64,000 nucleotides of DNA from Deltaproteobacteria bacterium (GCA_016182965.1 JACPFM010000019.1:40393-104392), one strand, 5' to 3'. Numbered from the stretch's first letter, positions 9,115 through 19,768 are shown. Notes: a model not told the origin generated them from the letters alone. Program-made: numbers and translations.

Positions 9115-10499
9115 GCGCCCTGGTCTCCCGGATCGCGCCCTCCGAGGCGACCACCGGATCGGTCCGCACCGTGCTGGTCGTCGACGACGACTCGCTCCTG
9201 CGCAAGGCCCTCACCGACGCGCTCCGAGCACGCGGGTTCGCCGCGCTCGGCGCCGGCTCGCTCGCGGAAGCGTTCGCGGTGTTCTCGGCGAACGACGTCG
9301 ACGTGGTCGCGCTGGACGAGCAGCTGCCCGACGGTCGTGGGCACACGCTGTGCGCGCGGCTCGTCGCGGCGCGGCCGGGCACCAAGATCGTCTTCATGAC
9401 GGCGTTCCCGGAGTTCGATCACGCGGTGAAGGCCATCCGCGCCGGGGCCTACGACTACCTGTCGAAGCCCTTCGAGCTCGACGCGTTCATGCTGTCGGTG
9501 CGCCGTTGTCTCGACCTGCTCGCGCTCGAGAGCATCGAGCTCCGCGAGCGATACCGTCGCGAGCGTGACGCCGGCGAGGTCGACCTCGTCGGTGATTCGC
9601 CGGCGTTCCGTCAGGTGCGGAGGCTCGTGTCCATCGCCGCGACCGCCGACGCGCCGGTGCTGATCACCGGCGAGACCGGCACCGGCAAGAGCCTCATCGC
9701 GAAGGCGATCCACTTCGGTGGTCCGCGGCGCGATCAGGCGTTCGTGCCGGTCTCCTGCGCGGCGCTGCCCGACAACCTGGTCGAGGGCGAGCTGTTCGGC
9801 TGGGACAAGGGCGCATTCACCGGCGCGGTCGGCTCGCACGAGGGCGCGTTCGAGGTCGCCGACGGCGGCACGCTCTTCCTCGACGAGATCGGCGAGCTCC
9901 CGCTGCACCTGCAGCCCAAGCTCCTCAACGTCCTCGAGGACCGCTCGGTCAAGCGCCTGGGCGCGCGGCTGCACAAGATCATCGACGCTCGCCTCGTCGC
10001 GGCGACCAACGCCGAGTTGGAGCGTTCGATCGCCGACAGGACGTTCCGGTCGGACCTGTTCTATCGGCTCGCGGTGATCCACATCCAACTGCCGCCGCTC
10101 CGCGAGCGCGCCGAGGACATCCCGGCGCTGGTCACGCGCCTCTTGCGGGGCATCTGCCGCACCAAGGAGCCGCCCACGGTCGACGACGCGGAGCTCGCGC
10201 GGCTGTCGTCCTACGCGTGGCCGGGCAACGTGCGGGAGCTGCGCAACGTGCTCGAACGCGCGGTGCTCCTCCAACCCGGCGGTCCGCTCCATCCGTCCGA
10301 GCTCGTGGTCGGCCGAAGGTCGTCGAAGGCACCGATGGCGGCTCCGTCGGCGCGGTTTCCCACGTTGGCCGAGACGGAGGACCAGCACATCGCCGAGGCC
10401 CTCGGTCGCACCGGCGGCAACCTCGCCCAGGCTGCCCGGCTCCTCGACATCTCGCTCTCGACGCTCAAGCGTCGCGTGCGGCGGTCCGAAGACGAGTGA
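9111..10499 (+). CDS. NtrC-family sigma-54-dependent response regulator
   Basis: Partner of the preceding kinase, 462 aa, overlapping its stop by 4 bp. Receiver with acidic cluster at 25-27, phospho-acceptor Asp69 in VVALDEQLPDG and the YLSKPF lysine. AAA+ domain with Walker A GETGTGKS, GAFTGA loop in ELFGWDKGAFTGA (W-D replaces the usual H-E), and LFLDEIGELP. A Fis-type helix-turn-helix ends LLDISLSTLKRRVRR. The intact GAFTGA loop predicts genuine sigma-54 activation. The nearby -24/-12 promoter at 10588 is a candidate target. Confidence 0.96.
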   Translation: MSALVSRIAPSEATTGSVRTVLVVDDDSLLRKALTDALRARGFAALGAGSLAEAFAVFSANDVDVVALDEQLPDGRGHTLCARLVAARPGTKIVFMTAFPEFDHAVKAIRAGAYDYLSKPFELDAFMLSVRRCLDLLALESIELRERYRRERDAGEVDLVGDSPAFRQVRRLVSIAATADAPVLITGETGTGKSLIAKAIHFGGPRRDQAFVPVSCAALPDNLVEGELFGWDKGAFTGAVGSHEGAFEVADGGTLFLDEIGELPLHLQPKLLNVLEDRSVKRLGARLHKIIDARLVAATNAELERSIADRTFRSDLFYRLAVIHIQLPPLRERAEDIPALVTRLLRGICRTKEPPTVDDAELARLSSYAWPGNVRELRNVLERAVLLQPGGPLHPSELVVGRRSSKAPMAAPSARFPTLAETEDQHIAEALGRTGGNLAQAARLLDISLSTLKRRVRRSEDE

Positions 10500-10587
10500 G
10501 CGATTCGACCGGTTCGAATTGGCCCGATCGGCTCGTTTCGCGCGGCCCCGCCGGCGTCATCGACTGGAATTTCCGTGATCCCCGCGT

Positions 10588-10603
10588 TGGCGCGCAGGCT
10601 GCA
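10588..10603 (+). promoter_or_regulatory. Candidate sigma-54 (-24/-12) promoter
   Basis: TGGCGCG-N4-CTGCA matches the consensus TGGCACG-N4-TTGCA except for two bases, and keeps the required GG/GC spacing. It lies 50 bp before the start of the receiver-DUF4388 gene and 90 bp after a sigma-54 regulator gene. Confidence 0.55.
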
Positions 10604-10653
10604 TCGCCGCGCTCGCCTCCCGAACGCCTCCTGAAACGCGAGGAAGGGGAATC

Positions 10654-11931
10654 ATGGAAGCCGGAGCTCGATTGCGGACGCCCGGAGCAGCTGGGCGATC
10701 GGTCCTCGTCGTCGACGACGAGGAGCTGTTCCTGCGAACGGTCGTCGACGGATTTCGCTCGTACGCGGGGCGCATCGAGCTCTTGACCGCGAAGAACGGG
10801 AGGGAGGCGCTCGCCGTGCTGGGAAGCCGTCCCCTCGACCTGGTGGTGACGGACCTCAAGATGCCGGAGGTCGACGGCTTCGAGCTCCTGGCGACGATGA
10901 GCCGGACGTACCCGGCCATCCCGGTGCTCGTGATGACGGCGTTCGGGACGCCCGAGATCGAGAAGCGATTGCGCGGGCAAGCGCTCGCGCACTACCTCGA
11001 GAAGCCGCTGGCGTTCAAGGTGCTCGCCGATCGTGTCCTGTCGACCCTGTCGACGAGCGCGAGCGGAGCGGTGAAGGGGATCACCCTCCCGAGCTTCCTG
11101 CAGATCCTCCAGCTGGATCGGAAGACCTGTGTGCTGCGCGTCGTCTCGCAAGACCGTGCGGGCCTGCTGCGGTTCGAGCGCGGTGAGCTGATCGACGCCG
11201 CGACCGGCGGCCTCTCCGGGGACGAGGCCGCGTTCGGGCTTGTCTGCTGGGACGACACCCAGATCGAGATCCACCCGCCGCGACAGGCCGCGCAGCGGAC
11301 CGTCCACCAGAACCTCACCGAGATCCTGATGGAGGGCATTCGCCGCAAGGACGAGCGCATTCGCGAGGCCGCGGCGTCGATCGCACCTCCCCCCCTGCCG
11401 CTCGGCGTTGCGCGCACGACCAGCGTCCCCGCAGCCGCGCGCGCCGTCATGCCGCCGCTTCCCCCAAGAGCCCCGACACACCAACCCGTTCGGCCGAGCG
11501 CCTCCGGTTCGGCCCCTCGAGACAGCAAGGAGAAGGAAAACATGTCCGCGAAGGAGAAACTGCAGGAGCTCGCCAACCTCGACGGATTCGCCGGCGCCGC
11601 CGTGTTCACGCCGCTCGGCGAGGAGCTCGTGCTCCTCCCGGGATCGACCACGAACATCAGGGACGTCGGCGTGCTCGCCAACAACGTCCTCATGAACGCG
11701 CAGAAGGCCACCATCGAGATGGGCGCCGGACGCGGTCAAGTGGTGCACGTCGAGGGCGAGAAGTCGCACATCCTCGTTCGCTGCATGAACGAGGGCACCG
11801 ACCCGCTCAAGTCCCAGCCCGGACGCGCCCACGTCCACACCGTGCTCGTCCTCAAGCCCGATGCGAGCCTCGGCATGGCGAAGATGAAGCTCAATCAAGT
11901 CGTCGAGAAGATGGCGGAGGACTTCCGCTGA
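10654..11931 (+). CDS. Receiver-DUF4388-roadblock/LC7-like protein
   Basis: A three-part signalling protein of 425 aa. Receiver about 15-135 with Asp67 (VVTDLKMPEVDG) and the LEKPLAF lysine. A DUF4388-type segment about 140-245 (GITLPSFLQILQLDRKTC ... LRFERGELIDA), common in Deltaproteobacteria/Myxococcota regulators. A Pro/Ala linker about 250-295. A roadblock/LC7-like domain 297-425. Roadblock proteins usually regulate small Ras-like GTPases such as MglA; no GTPase gene is next to it. A strong Shine-Dalgarno just before Met297 suggests that the last domain is also made alone (see 11542). Domain calls come from pattern only; the receiver is certain, the others probable. Confidence 0.85.
   Translation: MEAGARLRTPGAAGRSVLVVDDEELFLRTVVDGFRSYAGRIELLTAKNGREALAVLGSRPLDLVVTDLKMPEVDGFELLATMSRTYPAIPVLVMTAFGTPEIEKRLRGQALAHYLEKPLAFKVLADRVLSTLSTSASGAVKGITLPSFLQILQLDRKTCVLRVVSQDRAGLLRFERGELIDAATGGLSGDEAAFGLVCWDDTQIEIHPPRQAAQRTVHQNLTEILMEGIRRKDERIREAAASIAPPPLPLGVARTTSVPAAARAVMPPLPPRAPTHQPVRPSASGSAPRDSKEKENMSAKEKLQELANLDGFAGAAVFTPLGEELVLLPGSTTNIRDVGVLANNVLMNAQKATIEMGAGRGQVVHVEGEKSHILVRCMNEGTDPLKSQPGRAHVHTVLVLKPDASLGMAKMKLNQVVEKMAEDFR
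11527..11537 (+). promoter_or_regulatory. Internal ribosome binding site
   Basis: AAGGAGAAGGA stands 4-9 nt before the in-frame ATG at 11542, inside the preceding coding sequence and exactly at the linker/roadblock junction. It is a better ribosome site than most true starts in the window. Translation from 11542 to 11931 would give a 129-aa free-standing roadblock-like protein. Confidence 0.5.
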
Positions 11932-12030
11932 TCCGTCGCGCGCGACTCGAGGGGCGGATCGACACCGATCCCGCCCCTCGAGCGCTTCTGGCCCGCCGGC
12001 GCTCGACAGGCGCGTCGCTCGCCCTCGCGG

Positions 12031-12972
12031 TCACGGGATGAGCAGCAGCTTCCCGACGACCCGGCCGCCGCGCGACATGGCGTGCGCGCGCTCGGCCTCG
12101 GCGAGCGGGATCTTCTCTTCGACGAGGGTCTCGAGCTCGCCGCGCGCGACGGCGGAGACGAGCTGCTCGAGCACCGCGCGATGCGGCCGGCCGAGGACGG
12201 TGGCCACATCGCGGTGAGCCAACGCGGGGTAGTCGGCCGGGCGAATGACCACGAGCGCGACCACGCCACGTCGGGTGAGCAGCGAGCGGCACGCGCGCAG
12301 CGGATAGGTCGCCGTGCCGACCGCGTGCACCACGAGGTCGTAGGGACCGTGCGGCGCAGCGGCGGCGAGCGCGTCGCCCTTCGTGTAGTCGACGGCGATC
12401 GCGCCGTACCTCTCGACCAGCGCCGCGTTGCGCGTGGAGCACACGCCCACCGCGCGCGCTCCCCGGGCGCGCGTGAGCTGCAGCGTGGCGAGCCCGACCG
12501 CGCCCGAGGCTCCGAGGACGAGGACCCGCGACGCCTCGCGGACCCGACCGAGCTCGAGGCAGGTCAGCGCCGTGACGCCGGGTACCGGCAGGCACGCGGC
12601 CACTTCGAACGAGACCGACGCGGGGAGCACGGCGCACTGCTCGTCACGCACGACGACCTCGCTCGCGTAGCTCCCGAGCTGCTTGCGCGAGAAGTCGGTG
12701 CCGCCGACGACGCGATCGCCGACGCGCAGATCGGCGCGCTCCGCGGCCTCGACGACCTCGCCCGCGAAGTCGACTCCGACCACGAGCGGCCCGCGCGGAC
12801 CGAGGATCCGATGCGCGAGCCGCAACGGGCCGCCGCTGCGCATCTTCCAGTCGACGGGGTTCACGCCGATCGCGCGCACGGCGACGCGCACGTCTCGCGA
12901 GCCGAGCGGCTCCGAGGGCAGCTCGACCAGCGTGAGCGGCTCCTCGGCGCTGCACGACGTCGCGACGATCAC
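12031..12972 (-). CDS. Zinc-independent NADPH:quinone oxidoreductase-type MDR protein
   Basis: Medium-chain dehydrogenase/reductase of the quinone oxidoreductase branch, 313 aa, GTG start. N-terminal GroES-like fold with GVNPVDWKMRSG and GVDFAGEV; nucleotide-binding motif LGASGAVG about residue 150. The catalytic and structural zinc cysteines of alcohol dehydrogenases are absent, as expected for this branch. Substrate not predictable. It is a single gene, divergent from the small membrane protein downstream. Confidence 0.85.
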   Translation of the reverse strand: MIVATSCSAEEPLTLVELPSEPLGSRDVRVAVRAIGVNPVDWKMRSGGPLRLAHRILGPRGPLVVGVDFAGEVVEAAERADLRVGDRVVGGTDFSRKQLGSYASEVVVRDEQCAVLPASVSFEVAACLPVPGVTALTCLELGRVREASRVLVLGASGAVGLATLQLTRARGARAVGVCSTRNAALVERYGAIAVDYTKGDALAAAAPHGPYDLVVHAVGTATYPLRACRSLLTRRGVVALVVIRPADYPALAHRDVATVLGRPHRAVLEQLVSAVARGELETLVEEKIPLAEAERAHAMSRGGRVVGKLLLIP

Positions 12973-13067
12973 GGACGCATACTACGTGATGAACCCGCTC
13001 GGCAGCGGCAGGTCCTGATGGCGCGAACCCCGGCGCAGGCGACGGCCTCCTTGGATACACTGCTCGA

Positions 13068-13664
13068 ATGCGAGATCGGCGGGGGTGGGCACTGGTGCTG
13101 GCGCCGCTGCTCGGCGTCGCGCCGATGCTGTTCGTCGACGGGCCGTTCCACCTCGCCGGTCCCATCGCCGTCCTCGTCCTCGTCGCCGCGTTGATCGCGC
13201 TCGACGCGTCGAGCCCCGACCTCGCGAGCCGATCCATCTTCCTCACGCTGTTCGTGTTCCCCGTCGGGTACCTCGCGTACCTGCACCGGCGCGCGGACGA
13301 CGGACGGAAGAAGTGGGTCCCCGGCGTGGTCACGCTGACGCTCTTCATGGGCGCCTGCGTCTACGGCTCGGGGGCGGGCACGAAGCTCGAGGCGTACTGT
13401 TCGCTCGAAGACGGAGACGTCCAGTGCGAGCTCGAGAACCGCGGCCGCACGATCGCCCGGGAGTGCGTCGATCTCGTCCTCCACAAGCGCGCCGGGCGGT
13501 ACGAGATGGGGCAGGCCGTGGCGCGCAAGAGCGTCTGCCTTCGCGCGTGGCCGGGCGAGTCGACGCGCCGCATCGGGAGGCCGTTCGACGTGAACTGCCA
13601 GAGCTACGTGCAGCACTTCAAGTCTGGCAGCCCGCCGGTGTGCTGGGTCGAGGTGCAGCGGTAA
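13068..13664 (+). CDS. Hypothetical membrane protein
   Basis: 198 aa, not recognised. Two or three hydrophobic segments in the first half (about 7-22, 27-44, 55-70) and another about 88-105 precede a soluble C-terminal half with six cysteines, including CSLEDGDVQCELENRG. The Cys pattern suggests a disulfide-bearing extracytoplasmic domain. Stands alone; convergent with icd across a hairpin. Confidence 0.65.
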   Translation: MRDRRGWALVLAPLLGVAPMLFVDGPFHLAGPIAVLVLVAALIALDASSPDLASRSIFLTLFVFPVGYLAYLHRRADDGRKKWVPGVVTLTLFMGACVYGSGAGTKLEAYCSLEDGDVQCELENRGRTIARECVDLVLHKRAGRYEMGQAVARKSVCLRAWPGESTRRIGRPFDVNCQSYVQHFKSGSPPVCWVEVQR

Positions 13665-13707
13665 CCCCTGGCAGAGGCCACCGGGCCACGCCGCACCCAC
13701 GAGAACG

Positions 13708-13745
13708 TCGAAGGTCGAGCGCCGCGTCGGACCCTCGACCTTCGA
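13708..13745. terminator. Hairpin between convergent genes
   Basis: TCGAAGGTCGAG (13708-13719) and CTCGACCTTCGA (13734-13745) pair perfectly over 12 bp around a 14-nt loop. It sits between the stop of the membrane protein gene and the stop of icd, so it could end both transcripts. There is no T-tract. The GGTCGA motif is shared with the heptamer repeats at 33067 and 47574. Confidence 0.5.
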
Positions 13746-13796
13746 TCAGCGGCTCGGCCGCCGGCCGCTACGAACGCGCGAGCGTTCGCGGCTGCG

Positions 13797-15092
<1,296 letters not shown>

Positions 15093-15185
15093 GGCTACTC
15101 TCCGTGAGATTCTGGCGGGACGCGGGGATGCGCGCCGGCGGCGCGGACCCTACCACCAACCAAAGACGGCCGGGAGCCCCGCGGC

Positions 15186-15989
15186 TCAGCGCCGGTACAC
15201 GAAATCGAGCATCGGCCACACGTCGAGCGATCGCACGCGTTTGCGCTGCCAACGCCCGTCATCGCCGCGCTCGACCACGGTGCGACGCTGATCGTAGTCA
15301 TAGACAATCGCACCCAGCGTGAGCGTGCCGCGCTCCGAGACGCGGAGGTCGAGCGCGCCCGACGCGCCGAGGAACACCTGCGATTTCGGCGGATCGCTCG
15401 GCCCGATGAGCCACCCGTCGACGCTGACGCGACCGCGCAGCCAGCCGGTGATCGGGTGGTCGAGCCCGAGCGTCAGGTGCGAGCGAAAGCCGGTCAGCGC
15501 GGGGGCGAGTAGGAGCTCGAGCGGCGCCCAGGTGTCCATCGTGGTCGCGTCGTTGCGCCCGATCGGGACGCCGATGCTCGTCGTCATGCGGCCGGTCGCG
15601 ACCGTCTTCTCGCCGTAGGAGACGGCGAGCCCGACCGAGGGCACGACGAACCAGCCGATGCGGTTGTCGGACTTCTCCCACGACGGGAAGAGGTAGCCCT
15701 GGGTGAGGCGCATCGCGAACGTCGGCACCGACACGCCGTACTCTCCGGTCACCCGCAGCGCGCCCACGCGCCGGAAGAGCACGCGCGCCTCGACGTTCGG
15801 CGACAGGAGCAGATCGAGGATCGGGTGGGTGGCGAGCTCGACGTCGCGCGTCACGCCGACCCGCAGCGGGTCGAACGCGCCGATCGACCAATGACCCGGT
15901 TCGAGCACGTCGGCGGTGTGGCGCGCCGGCAGCGCCGACGCGGGCCACGCGACGGTCACGACGGCGACGACGAGCAGCGCGGTCTTCAC
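15186..15989 (-). CDS. Secreted hypothetical, outer-membrane beta-barrel-like protein
   Basis: 267 aa from the GTG at 15989, which overlaps the stop of the upstream gene by 4 bp (GTGA). Signal peptide VKTALLVVAVVTVAWPASALP. The mature part has alternating hydrophobic/polar strands with aromatic ends (RVTGEYGVSVPTFAMRL, GWFVVPSVGLAVSYGE) and ends MLDFVYRR, resembling an outer-membrane barrel. No family recognised. Probably co-transcribed with the EEP lipoprotein. Confidence 0.7.
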   Translation of the reverse strand: MKTALLVVAVVTVAWPASALPARHTADVLEPGHWSIGAFDPLRVGVTRDVELATHPILDLLLSPNVEARVLFRRVGALRVTGEYGVSVPTFAMRLTQGYLFPSWEKSDNRIGWFVVPSVGLAVSYGEKTVATGRMTTSIGVPIGRNDATTMDTWAPLELLLAPALTGFRSHLTLGLDHPITGWLRGRVSVDGWLIGPSDPPKSQVFLGASGALDLRVSERGTLTLGAIVYDYDQRRTVVERGDDGRWQRKRVRSLDVWPMLDFVYRR

Positions 15990-17080
15990 TCGGGCAGCTC
16001 CCAGGTGCCGACCACCGGCGCGTGATCGCTCAACCAGTTCGGATCGCTGGTGATCCCGAGCCGACCCGGCGACTGCAGGACGTCGGTCGACCCCGGCGCC
16101 CAGCTGCCCGCGTTCACGAACAGGTGATCGAGCTGACGCGTCCAGAACCCGCCGTGGTTCGGCCCCCTGATGGAGTGCGTGTAGAACGGGCGCTGGCTCT
16201 CTTCGGTGGTGCCGATGCGCTCGAGCGTGATCGCCGGCCGGTACTTGTCGAAGAACGGGCGCATCGCCTCCGGCGTGTAGGGCGGCTGCTCGAACTCGGT
16301 GCCCTTCAGGTCGGGGCTCTCGTCCTCGAAGCTCGCGATCTTCACCGCGGTCGGCGGCAGCTCGTTGAAGTCGCCGCCGACCACGAACGGGAGCGGCTCC
16401 TCTTCGAGGACCTGCGCGAGGTGCTTCAACTGCCGCTGCTTGGTGCCGTCGGTGTCGTAGGCGGACACGTGGGTGACGAAGGCGCCGATCTCGCGCGCGC
16501 CCACGCGGATGTGCGCGCGGCCGATCACCGTGTGCAGGTAGAACAGCTCGTGCAGCGGGTCGTCGTCGCCCCGATCTTCCTGCCTGATTCGCTGCGCGTA
16601 CGTGATCGGGTGCTTGGAGAAGATCGCGACGCCCATGTCGATGCGCCCGACGCCCTCCGACGGGACGTAGCGGCTGTTCCACGCCTGGTAGTACGCGCCG
16701 TAGTTCAGGCTCGTGCGGTCGAGGAAGTCCTGCACCATGTCGACGTACGCCGATCGCCGCGAGTCGACCTCGATCTCGTTGGCGAAGAGGACGTCCGGGT
16801 CGACCTCGCGGATCAGCCGCTCGATGGCGTCGAGGTTGGTGCGCACCTCGCGGCTGGTCATCTGCACGCGATCGCCCCACCCGTCGAACCAGAAGTCGAT
16901 GCGGCACGCCCCGTACTTCACGTTCCAGGTCATGACCTTGAGCCGCCGCGGCGCCGGATCGGCCGGCACCTTCACCGCGCGCTCGAAGACGGGGACCTCG
17001 ACCCTATCGGGCTCGATATCGTCGGCGAACGGCTCGCAGGCGCAGCAGGCCGCGACGAGGGCGAGGAGCAGACGGCGCAC
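15986..17080 (-). CDS. Endonuclease/exonuclease/phosphatase-family lipoprotein
   Basis: 364 aa, GTG start, exported (signal peptide with CCACEPF lipobox region). The EEP fold motifs are visible: MTWNVKYG, DVLFANEIE, VVGGDFNELPP, the LDHLFVNAG segment and the closing SDHAPVVGTWE with the catalytic His. Such proteins hydrolyse phosphodiesters or phosphomonoesters with Mg2+; whether the substrate is nucleic acid, a lipid or an inositol phosphate cannot be told. Cell-surface location makes extracellular nuclease or phosphodiesterase plausible. Confidence 0.85.
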   Translation of the reverse strand: MRRLLLALVAACCACEPFADDIEPDRVEVPVFERAVKVPADPAPRRLKVMTWNVKYGACRIDFWFDGWGDRVQMTSREVRTNLDAIERLIREVDPDVLFANEIEVDSRRSAYVDMVQDFLDRTSLNYGAYYQAWNSRYVPSEGVGRIDMGVAIFSKHPITYAQRIRQEDRGDDDPLHELFYLHTVIGRAHIRVGAREIGAFVTHVSAYDTDGTKQRQLKHLAQVLEEEPLPFVVGGDFNELPPTAVKIASFEDESPDLKGTEFEQPPYTPEAMRPFFDKYRPAITLERIGTTEESQRPFYTHSIRGPNHGGFWTRQLDHLFVNAGSWAPGSTDVLQSPGRLGITSDPNWLSDHAPVVGTWELPE

Positions 17081-17143
17081 CTTCGCAGGCTACACCGACC
17101 GGCCACGCCTCGCCGCGGTCGGGCTCGATCGGGTCGGCGAACC

Positions 17144-17953
17144 CTACGCGCTGGTCGGCCAGCACTCGCACCACTCGTCGTCTGACCCGTCGAGGAACCC
17201 GATCAGTGCGTCGAACGCCTCGATGTGCCTCCATGCCGCGCGCGGATCGCGTTGCAGCACGAGGTGCGCGGTGTCGACGTCGGCGAGGTGCAGCTCCGGG
17301 CGGTGGGACTTCAGCTCTTCGGCGAGGTCCGGGCGGAGCAAGGCCTCGCGCTTCGCGCGCAGGTAGAGCACCGGGACCGGGCAGCGCCCGAGGTCCGCCG
17401 TCGCATCGACCTCGAGCACCGCACGCACGCGCGCGGCGAGGACCGCGGGGCTGACCGACGCGGACGAGGCCTGGAACTCCGCGATGAGCTCAGCGTCCGC
17501 ATCCCATCCGGCGAGCAACCTGCGGAGCACCGGTGCGGGCGGCGGGAACGAGAAGAGCGAGCGGTGCACCCATGGGCGGAAGCGCGCGAGCCAAGCGGGG
17601 ACGGGCGCGCGCGCGAACGTCGCGACGAGCACGAGGGCAACGAGGCCCGGGGGTCGCTTCGCGGCGATGCGTATCGACAGCGGACCGCCGAATGACTCGC
17701 CGAGCAGCACGAACGGCCTGCTCGTGGGCAACGCGGCTTCGGCGATCGGTTCGAGCCCGGCGTACGAGCGGACCTCGTGACTCGGGTACGACACGACGCG
17801 CGGCGCGAACCCGGGCGGTGCCGCGTCGACGAACCGACGGAACATCCGTCCGGTGCCATCGAGGCCCGGGAGCAGCACGATGGGGAGCACGGCGCCAACG
17901 TAGCCCGGCCGCAGCGGAGGGGCACCGCGGTTGCCTGCGGCGCCACGCTGCAA
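17144..17953 (-). CDS. Alpha/beta hydrolase
   Basis: 269 aa. LPGLDGTG near the start gives the oxyanion loop, GESFGG carries the nucleophile Ser, and DTAHLVLQRDP near the end carries the likely catalytic His. Start chosen at TTG 17953 because GAGG lies in the preceding gene 7 nt before it; GTG 17890 would begin just ahead of LPIVLLPGLDGTG and is a real alternative. The gene follows the VWA gene by 7 bp on the same strand. Substrate unknown. Confidence 0.82.
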   Translation of the reverse strand: MQRGAAGNRGAPPLRPGYVGAVLPIVLLPGLDGTGRMFRRFVDAAPPGFAPRVVSYPSHEVRSYAGLEPIAEAALPTSRPFVLLGESFGGPLSIRIAAKRPPGLVALVLVATFARAPVPAWLARFRPWVHRSLFSFPPPAPVLRRLLAGWDADAELIAEFQASSASVSPAVLAARVRAVLEVDATADLGRCPVPVLYLRAKREALLRPDLAEELKSHRPELHLADVDTAHLVLQRDPRAAWRHIEAFDALIGFLDGSDDEWCECWPTSA

Positions 17954-17960
17954 CCGAGCC

Positions 17961-19412
17961 TCACATCAACGCGATCAGCCGATCGAGCAGCAGGAGCTCG
18001 GTCTTCAGCCCCTCGTCGCCGAGCTCGGTGACGTGCGCGGCGAACGCGGCGCGGGTCTCGCCGATCCGCTTCTTCGCCTCGGCCGGGTCGCCGCTCTCGC
18101 GCGCCTGCAGCGCCTTCTTCACCCCGAGCACCCAGTTCGACAGGGCGACGACCTTGCGTACGCCGACCTGCTGGTACCACTCGAAGCCGTCGGTGAGCGG
18201 CGCCTTGCCGCCGTACGTGGCGTCGAGCTCCTGGTGCACCGGCGTGCCGTCGACCTTCTGGTAGTCGATCGCGAGGTGGGCGACGGGCGCCTCCGGCGTC
18301 GTGCTCTTCGGCGCGTAGCGCAGCACGATCGCGCCCTTGTTGCGGGAAAGGAACACGGTCGGCACGTTCAGCGCGAGCCGGCCGTCCGTCAGCGAGGCGC
18401 TCGGGACGCCGTAGGCGGTGGAGAAGGTCCACGAGGTCTGCGCGCCGACGGAGACCTTCATGTCGTAGGCGATCGGCGTGACCAGGTAGTCGAAGTCGCG
18501 ATCGAAGACGGTGCGGAGCTTCTCCTCGTCCTGCAAGAAGAAGTACGCCCCGCCGCGCACCTGCGAGATGTCGTGCGCGAGCTGCTGGCCGAAGTCGAGG
18601 CCGATGCCGAACGCGGTGAGGCCGATGCCCTTGGCGGCGTAGGTCCGCGCCATCCCGATGAAGCTGCCCGCGTCGGTGCTCCCGATGTTCGGCAGCGCGT
18701 CGGTCAAGAGCATCACGCGGTGCGAGCGCGCGGTGGAGGCGACGTCCTGCTCGGTGAACGCGTAGCCTTTGGAGAGCCCGAGCTCGATGTTGGTGGCGCC
18801 GCGCGCCTCGATGCCGACGATCTGCCCGAGGATGCGCTCCTTGTTCGTGTCGTCGACGAACGTCGGCGAGACGAGCACGTCGACCTTGTCGTCGAAGAGC
18901 ACGATCGACAGCCGATCGCGCGGACCGAGCTGCCCGACGAGCTTCCGCACCGCGTCGCGCGCGGCGACGATCTTCTCGCCGGCCATCGAGCCGGAGCGAT
19001 CGACGACCACCGACAGATCGAGGTCGGGGCGCTTGAAGGTGGCGGCGTCGAAGCCGGTGGAGAACCCGAGCTGCACCCAGGCCGTCCGGTCGCCGTCGTC
19101 GGCGCCGGCGGCGATCGCGGTCGCCGAGCCGAGGCACAGCGCGCGCGTGCACGGCTCGCCGAGCACCGGCAGATCGTGCTCGGCGAGCATGCCTTCGACG
19201 TGCAGCTCGTCGGAGCGGGGGACCTCGCCGCGCGCGATCTTCGCGCGGAAGAGCCCCGCGTCCTGCGCGCCACCCGGCGTCGCGCCCATCGACCCCGGAG
19301 GTGCCCCGCTCGCCGCGTCCATCGAGGCAGCGCTGCAGCCGGCGCCGACCGCGATGAAGACGATCACCGCGAGCGGACCGAGCACAGACAGGAGCGAGCG
19401 CTTGCGAGCCAT
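17961..19412 (-). CDS. VWA-domain lipoprotein
   Basis: 483 aa from the ATG at 19412, preceded by an ideal GGAGGTG. Signal peptide with lipobox VGAGC. The von Willebrand A domain (about 105-290) has an intact MIDAS: DRSGSMAG, a Thr in RGATNIELG, and the LTDALPNIG aspartate. The C-terminal part resembles the post-VWA beta domain of Ca-activated chloride channel-like proteins, with a Lys/Glu-rich helical end. Likely exposed in the periplasm or on the surface for metal-dependent binding; partner unknown. Confidence 0.88.
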   Translation of the reverse strand: MARKRSLLSVLGPLAVIVFIAVGAGCSAASMDAASGAPPGSMGATPGGAQDAGLFRAKIARGEVPRSDELHVEGMLAEHDLPVLGEPCTRALCLGSATAIAAGADDGDRTAWVQLGFSTGFDAATFKRPDLDLSVVVDRSGSMAGEKIVAARDAVRKLVGQLGPRDRLSIVLFDDKVDVLVSPTFVDDTNKERILGQIVGIEARGATNIELGLSKGYAFTEQDVASTARSHRVMLLTDALPNIGSTDAGSFIGMARTYAAKGIGLTAFGIGLDFGQQLAHDISQVRGGAYFFLQDEEKLRTVFDRDFDYLVTPIAYDMKVSVGAQTSWTFSTAYGVPSASLTDGRLALNVPTVFLSRNKGAIVLRYAPKSTTPEAPVAHLAIDYQKVDGTPVHQELDATYGGKAPLTDGFEWYQQVGVRKVVALSNWVLGVKKALQARESGDPAEAKKRIGETRAAFAAHVTELGDEGLKTELLLLDRLIALM

Positions 19413-19768
19413 GGCACCTCCGGGGTCGACCCGAGAAAAAAGCGAAGCGAAAGCGAAGGAGAAGCGAAGCGAAGGAAGGGGGGTACCGAGCGCCTCAACA
19501 AAGGTCGTGCCACCCCGCGGGTCGAAGCCCCCGCGCCGGCTCGCGGAGCCGCTCACCCGAGGTTCCGCGTGGTTTCTCCGTGAATGCCCGCCGCTCCTCG
19601 GCCGTCTCCCCCTGACATCCGGGTCGCGGTCGCCGTGCACGGCGCGCCGGGCCACTGCCCATGGCACGCCCGGCCGGCACCGACGCCGCGACGGTAGCCG
19701 GCGCTCGCGCGACGGAACGCGCCCGCGCCGCCTTGCCGCCAACGCCGCCCCGATCTGCATTGCCGGCG
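19413..19768. other. Divergent intergenic region with purine tract
   Basis: 356 bp between the VWA gene (minus) and the acetyltransferase (plus). About 19432-19484 is nearly all purine on the plus strand, built from repeated GAAGCGAA units. The rest is GC-rich with no recognisable gene or promoter motif. Confidence 0.6.
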
